Source: Streptomyces sp. cf386
Lineage (GTDB): Bacteria > Actinomycetota > Actinomycetes > Streptomycetales > Streptomycetaceae
DNA length: 64,000 bases
Direction: 5' to 3'
NCBI RefSeq assembly: GCF_900103585.1
Contig: NZ_FNHV01000012.1
Span: 280,349-344,348 of the forward strand
Positions 59,931 through 64,000 of this stretch are shown one piece after another (the stretch's first letter is position 1; each line of letters starts with the position of its first letter). A program made the position numbers and the translations under genes. A model generated the notes under the pieces. The model was not told the origin of the DNA. It ran no database searches and saw only the letters and a program-made list of their open reading frames with translations.

Positions 59931-61532
59931 TCAGCCGCTCACGCCACGGCCGAGCTCCCACAGCTGAAGGGTGGAGGAGGAGTTGAGCGCATACGCCGTA
60001 CCCGTGACGTCGTCGCCCGCGGCGACGTACTGCTTGCCCTGCCACAGCGGGATCACGGGCACGTCGCCCGCGACGATGTCCTGGATCTCCGTCAGGCTGC
60101 CGACCGCGGACAGCCGGTCGGCGGCGCGGCGGGACTCCGGGATGAGGGCGCCCCGGATGGTGCTGTTGGCGTACGGCGAGCCGAGGAAGTTGTCCTTGTC
60201 GAGGAACGGCGCGAGGTAGTTGTCGGCGTCCGGGAAGTCCGGGAACCAGCCCATGCCGTAGACCTCGTACTCGCCCTTCTGCTCGGCGGGGCGGAACGTC
60301 GCCCAGGGGGTGCCCTCGATCCTGACGTCGAACAGGCCGCTGTCGTTCAGCTGCTTCTGCAGCAGCTCGAACTCCTTCTTGGTGGCCGAGCCGTAGTGGT
60401 CGGTGGTGTAGTGCAGCGTCAGCTTCACCGGAGTGGTGATGCCGGCCTTCTCCAGCAGGGACTTGGCCTTGCCGACGCTCGGCTCGCCGTACTTGTTGAA
60501 GAACGAGTTGGAGTGGCCCGTGATGCTGGCCGGGACCAGCGAGTACAGCGGTTCGGCCTGGGAGCCGTAGACCTTGGAGATGAGCTCACCGCGGTTGATG
60601 ACCTGCGCCATCGCCTGGCGGACGGCCTTGCTGCGGACGGACGGGTCGTCGGTGTTGAAGGCCAGGTAGCGGATCTCCAGGCCGGCCATGTCGACGAGGT
60701 CGACGGTGTCGTCGGAGTCGGCCGACAGCTTCTGGATCTGCTCGGGCGACATGGTGCGGGTCATCAGGTCGATGTCGCCCTTGCTGAGGGCGGTGCCCAT
60801 CTCGTCGGCGTCCGCGAAGTTACGCAGTTCGACCTTGTCGTTGTTCACCGTCAGACTCCCCTTGTATTCGGGGTTCTTGGTGAACACAGCGGAGACCAGC
60901 TCGTCGTTCTTGACCTCGGCCTGGAGGGTGTACGGGCCGGAGCCTTCGACCTCGAAGCCGTCGCGCAGCTTGTTCTTGGCGTAGATGTCCGGGTCGACGA
61001 TGCCGGCGACCGGGGTGGACAGCTTGAACGGGAAGGTGGCGTCGGCGGTCTTGAGGTGGAAGATGACCTCGCGGTCGCCTTGCGTCTCGACGGTGTCGAT
61101 GGTGGACAGCAGCGCGAAGACACCGCTGTCGGCCTTGAGGGCGCGGGCGCGGTCGATGGAGTACTTCACGTCCTCGGCGGTGACGGCGTCGCCGTTCGCG
61201 AACTTCAGGCCCTCGCGCAGGGTGCAGGCGTAGCGTTCGTTGCCGCTGTCGGTGAAGCCGCAGCTCTCGGCGGCCTCGGGGACCGGGTCGCCCTCGCCGC
61301 GCGGCTGGATCATCAGGGTCTGCACGGTCTGGCGCAGGATGTTCCAGGTGCCGACGTCGTAGGCGTAGGCCGGGTCGAGCGGTGCGGGAGCGTCCTTCGA
61401 GGCAGTGAACGCGTCCGTGGTGCCGACGACGATCGCGTCGCCGCTGTCGCCGCTGTCGGTTCCGCCACAGGCGGCGAGAACCGGCGCGAGCAGGCCGATG
61501 ACGGCCGGCAGCACCAAAGTCTTGCGGTTCAT
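59931..61532 (-). CDS. Family 5 peptide-binding lipoprotein 2 (orphan)
   Basis: From the ATG at 61532 the protein has 533 residues. The signal peptide has lipobox LAAC with Cys22. It is a paralogue of the next protein on this strand: both have CxxxLxxGLKFxNGD, AEDVKYSIDRA or SADVKFSFDRM, and ending WxLGRG/SKG regions. It matches SBP family 5. No permease or ATPase is linked, so it probably uses a transporter encoded elsewhere or signals. A GGAG site lies 12 bp upstream. Confidence 0.9.
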   Translation of the reverse strand: MNRKTLVLPAVIGLLAPVLAACGGTDSGDSGDAIVVGTTDAFTASKDAPAPLDPAYAYDVGTWNILRQTVQTLMIQPRGEGDPVPEAAESCGFTDSGNERYACTLREGLKFANGDAVTAEDVKYSIDRARALKADSGVFALLSTIDTVETQGDREVIFHLKTADATFPFKLSTPVAGIVDPDIYAKNKLRDGFEVEGSGPYTLQAEVKNDELVSAVFTKNPEYKGSLTVNNDKVELRNFADADEMGTALSKGDIDLMTRTMSPEQIQKLSADSDDTVDLVDMAGLEIRYLAFNTDDPSVRSKAVRQAMAQVINRGELISKVYGSQAEPLYSLVPASITGHSNSFFNKYGEPSVGKAKSLLEKAGITTPVKLTLHYTTDHYGSATKKEFELLQKQLNDSGLFDVRIEGTPWATFRPAEQKGEYEVYGMGWFPDFPDADNYLAPFLDKDNFLGSPYANSTIRGALIPESRRAADRLSAVGSLTEIQDIVAGDVPVIPLWQGKQYVAAGDDVTGTAYALNSSSTLQLWELGRGVSG

Positions 61533-61955
61533 GCTCGGGTTTCTCCAGCTGTCGACTCCGTGTACCCGGCATGCAGGGGTGTCGCGGCGGATCACGGAGT
61601 AAGTGCGATGTTCTCGCGACGAGATTAGTCCGCGCCCGCAGGACGCTTCACCGCCACCGGAGTTCGGGATCCGTCACGGAGCGGAACGGGGTGCGAACAC
61701 AACGGAGAACTGGCAGTGGAAGGATTCGTGCACCGTCCCACCAATCGGGACACAAGGGAGCGTTCAAAGCCCTTCATTGAGGACGAGCGGCGCGACACGG
61801 AACACCCGTCACCCCTCGATGAAGTGGCGAACGTCACAAACTGAACGGTCTTGGCGTGCACCGGAATTCAGCCATCCGGCGCATTCGAATTTCCTTGCGG
61901 AATTTCCCCGCTATCGATGCTGCACGCTGCGTGAACGGCGTACGCATTTTCGTTG
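61533..61955. other. Intergenic region with low GC, upstream of peptide-binding protein 2
   Basis: About 420 bp without a gene. It is distinctly less GC-rich near 61840-61950. A direct repeat GAATTTCC occurs twice about 13 bp apart around 61887-61907. The left part must hold the promoter for the minus-strand lipoprotein operon. Open frames here have no domain or ribosome site. Confidence 0.5.
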
Positions 61956-62651
61956 TCACGCCACCATCAGACCGCGCAGAAATGCCAGATCGACCTCTTC
62001 CAGCGACGTCACCACGGTACGCCGGGCGGCCGGGGTGATCGGCGCCACCGAGGGCACGGCCACCACATGGCAGCCCGCGGCCTCGGCCGCGGCGACGCCG
62101 GTCGCCGTGTCCTCGACGACCGCGCAGCGGGCCGGGTCGGCGCCGAGTCCGGCCGCGGCGAACAGGTACGGGTCCGGGTGCGGCTTGGTGCGCGCCACCT
62201 CGTCACCGGCGACGGTCAACGCGAAGTGCTGGGGGCCGAGCGAGGTGAGCACGCGGTCGATGATGCGCCGGTGCGAGGCGGAGACCAGGGCCGTGGGGAT
62301 CTCGTACTCGGCCAGCTCGGCCAGCAGCCGGGCGGCTCCCGGCATCAGCGGCAGGGCGCGGTCGATGCGGTCCTCGAAGCCCTGGTTCAACAGCAGCGTG
62401 AGCTCGGCGAGGGTGATGTCGGCGCCGGTGGCCTCGATCAGGAACCCCGCGCTGCGGGTCATGGGGCCGCCAACCACGACATGGCGCCAGGTGTCGTCGA
62501 GGGTGTGACCGAGGCCGGCGAAGATCTCGACCTCGACGTCCCACCAGAAGCCCTCGGTGTCCACGAGGGTTCCGTCCATGTCGAGGAGGACGGCTTGCAG
62601 GGCCGAGCCCTCGGCCGTACGGGTTACTGGCGCGGGGACCGTGCTGGTCAT
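61956..62651 (-). CDS. HAD-superfamily phosphatase (beta-PGM-like)
   Basis: A 231-residue protein with motif I LLDMDGTLVDTEGF near residue 22, motif II TALVSAS, Lys in RTKPHPDPYLFAA, and motif IV VVEDTATGVAAA. The cap helix lies between motifs I and II. It belongs to the beta-phosphoglucomutase-like branch; the substrate is not known. A GGAGGT site at about 62660 precedes the ATG. It lies 197 bp after metH, with a terminator in between. Confidence 0.9.
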   Translation of the reverse strand: MTSTVPAPVTRTAEGSALQAVLLDMDGTLVDTEGFWWDVEVEIFAGLGHTLDDTWRHVVVGGPMTRSAGFLIEATGADITLAELTLLLNQGFEDRIDRALPLMPGAARLLAELAEYEIPTALVSASHRRIIDRVLTSLGPQHFALTVAGDEVARTKPHPDPYLFAAAGLGADPARCAVVEDTATGVAAAEAAGCHVVAVPSVAPITPAARRTVVTSLEEVDLAFLRGLMVA

Positions 62652-62676
62652 CCACGTACCTCCTTGAAGGGGCGAT

Positions 62677-62707
62677 CAGGCCGGTTCCCAGCAAGGGAAC
62701 CGGCCTG
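62677..62707 (-). terminator. Perfect 13-bp hairpin after metH
   Basis: CAGGCCGGTTCCC (62677-62689) and GGGAACCGGCCTG (62695-62707) around AGCAA, between metH and the HAD gene on the minus strand. Confidence 0.85.
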
Positions 62708-62848
62708 CGGTGGACCGACCAGTGTACGTCTGTACCGGCCGAAGTGCCTCGTTTATTCGGCGTGGCCCGGGGCACACCCTGTATACCGTCGGGGGCCGCT
62801 CTGACGTGCGCCGATGTACCTGCGCCGATACGGCCCCGGGCGGATTCG

Positions 62849-64000
62849 TCAGCGGGCGTTGAAGTACTTCGCTTCGGGGTGGTGGATCACGATCGCGTCG
62901 GTGGACTGCTCGGGGTGCAGCTGGAACTCCTCGGACAGGTGGACGCCGATGCGCTCCGGCTGGAGCAGGTCGGCGATCTTGGCGCGGTCCTCCAGGTTCG
63001 GGCAGGCGCCGTAGCCGAGGGAGAAGCGGGCGCCCCGGTACTTCAGCGAGAACATGTCCTCGATGTCGGCCGGGTCCTCACCCGCGAAGCCCAGCTCACT
63101 GCGCACGCGTGCGTGCCAGTACTCGGCGAGGGCTTCGGCCAGCTGGACGGACAGGCCGTGCAGTTCGAGGTAGTCGCGGTAGGCGTTGGCCTCGAACATG
63201 CGGGCCGTCTCCTCACCGATCCGCGAGCCCACGGTGACGACCTGGAGGCCGACGACGTCGATCTCGCCCGACTCCTGCGGGCGGAAGAAGTCCGCGAGGC
63301 ACAGGCGGCGGCCACGGCGCTGGCGCGGGAAGGTGAAGCGGGTGCGTTCGTTGCCGTGCTCGTCCAGCAGGATCAGGTCGTCGTCCTTGGAGACGCACGG
63401 GAAGTAGCCGTAGACCACGGCCGCCTCCAGGAGGTTCTCCGTCTGGAGCTTGTCGAGCAGACCGCGCAGCCGCGGGCGGCCCTCGGTCTCGACGAGTTCC
63501 TGGTACGACGGACCGTCTCCGGCGCGGGCCTCCTTCAGGCCCCACTGGCCCTTGAAGAGGGCACCCTCGTCGAGCCAGGAGGCGTACTCCTTGAGCTGGA
63601 TGCCCTTGATGACGCGGGTGCCGCGGAACGGCGGTTCGGGGACCGGGTTGTCGATGGCGACGTCGGAGCGGACGTGGCCTTCCTGGGGGCGTTCCTCCAC
63701 CGCGACCGGGGTGGAAGCCGCGCGGACCCGGCGCTGTTTGAGGTCGGGCAGCTTCACCCCGGGCACCCCGCGCTTGACGCCGATCAGGGCGTCCATCAGC
63801 CGCAGGCCCTCGAACGCGTCGCGGGCGTAGCGGACTTCGCCCTCATACAGTTCGTGCAGGTCCTGCTCGACATAGGCGCGGGTGAGGGCCGCACCGCCCA
63901 GGATGACCGGGTAGCTCGCGGCCAGGCCGCGCTGGTTGAGCTCCTCCAGGTTCTCCTTCATGATCACCGTGGATTTCACCAGCAGCCCCGACATGCCGAT
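62849..64000 (-). CDS. metH: Cobalamin-dependent methionine synthase, C-terminal part (partial)
   Basis: The frame is open at the right edge, so the N-terminal domains lie outside the window. The visible 384 residues include the end of the cobalamin-binding domain (SGLLVKSTVIMKENLEELN, YPVILGGAALTRAYVE) and the reactivation domain, whose RGARFSLGYGACPNLEDR motif binds S-adenosylmethionine. It methylates homocysteine from methyl-tetrahydrofolate. A cobalamin riboswitch, if present, would lie outside the window. The stop is at 62849 and a terminator follows. Confidence 0.96.
   Translation of the reverse strand: MGMSGLLVKSTVIMKENLEELNQRGLAASYPVILGGAALTRAYVEQDLHELYEGEVRYARDAFEGLRLMDALIGVKRGVPGVKLPDLKQRRVRAASTPVAVEERPQEGHVRSDVAIDNPVPEPPFRGTRVIKGIQLKEYASWLDEGALFKGQWGLKEARAGDGPSYQELVETEGRPRLRGLLDKLQTENLLEAAVVYGYFPCVSKDDDLILLDEHGNERTRFTFPRQRRGRRLCLADFFRPQESGEIDVVGLQVVTVGSRIGEETARMFEANAYRDYLELHGLSVQLAEALAEYWHARVRSELGFAGEDPADIEDMFSLKYRGARFSLGYGACPNLEDRAKIADLLQPERIGVHLSEEFQLHPEQSTDAIVIHHPEAKYFNAR

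Noticed and set aside
1..64000. CRISPR arrays, tRNA or rRNA genes, intact insertion sequences
   Set aside because: None was recognised on either strand.

Overview
The window is chromosomal DNA from a Streptomyces species. The evidence is very high GC with strong third-position GC bias, frequent GTG and TTG starts, a conservon (histidine kinase-like, roadblock, DUF742, GTPase and P450 genes), a complete Pup-proteasome locus, TatA/TatC, and PadR, LacI, LysR and TetR regulators. Gene order resembles a conserved core-arm region of Streptomyces chromosomes. I saw no rRNA, tRNA, CRISPR array, intact insertion sequence or prophage.

Layout. 1-1690: end of an ethanolamine-type permease and a class I glutamine amidotransferase. 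1890-5208: LysR regulator and TDT transporter, then a cupin-HTH regulator translationally coupled to a metal-receptor-like protein. 5807-8690: glycine betaine/proline ABC transporter with the permease fused to the binding protein. 8922-10850: 5'-3' exonuclease and an iron-box-controlled siderophore-interacting protein. 10909-13506: PadR regulator with a DrrAB-type exporter. 13740-16995: APC permease, GNAT acetyltransferase and RluA-type pseudouridine synthase. 17189-21759: conservon (cvn9/rar type) including a P450 that lacks the ExxR arginine. 22087-29623: TetR regulator and a four-gene urea/guanidine carboxylase and allophanate hydrolase operon. 29683-33267: rifamycin-associated element (RAE), Rgt-like glycosyltransferase and HelR. 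33360-50215: Ski2-like helicase, tatC, tatA, two small genes, pafC, pafB, two FKBP isomerases, pafA, MFS/LacI pair, prcA, prcB, an endonuclease VII-like gene, pup and dop. 50461-52227: proteasome ATPase arc. 52475-57486: ferredoxin, exported protein, trmI, site-2 protease and RecB-like nuclease. 57501-62651: orphan response regulator, two tandem oligopeptide-binding lipoproteins and a HAD phosphatase. 62849 to the end: 3' part of metH.

How the genes work together. The Pup-proteasome genes form a nearly contiguous set: Pup with a C-terminal Glu, ligase PafA, depupylase Dop, ATPase ARC, the 20S core PrcAB and the PafBC regulator pair. The 22-29 kb operon should carboxylate guanidine (or urea) and convert it to ammonia and CO2. 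The permease at 13740 carries the same unusual palindrome as this operon, so it is probably its uptake system under the same TetR. The RAE, glycosyltransferase and HelR form a rifamycin-inducible resistance unit that both modifies the drug and protects RNA polymerase.

The most valuable observations are the shared palindrome joining a distant permease to the guanidine operon, the RAE-rgt-helR unit, the endonuclease VII-like gene inside the proteasome operon, the EQSLW P450 of the conservon, and several uncharacterised palindromes upstream of regulators and of tatA.
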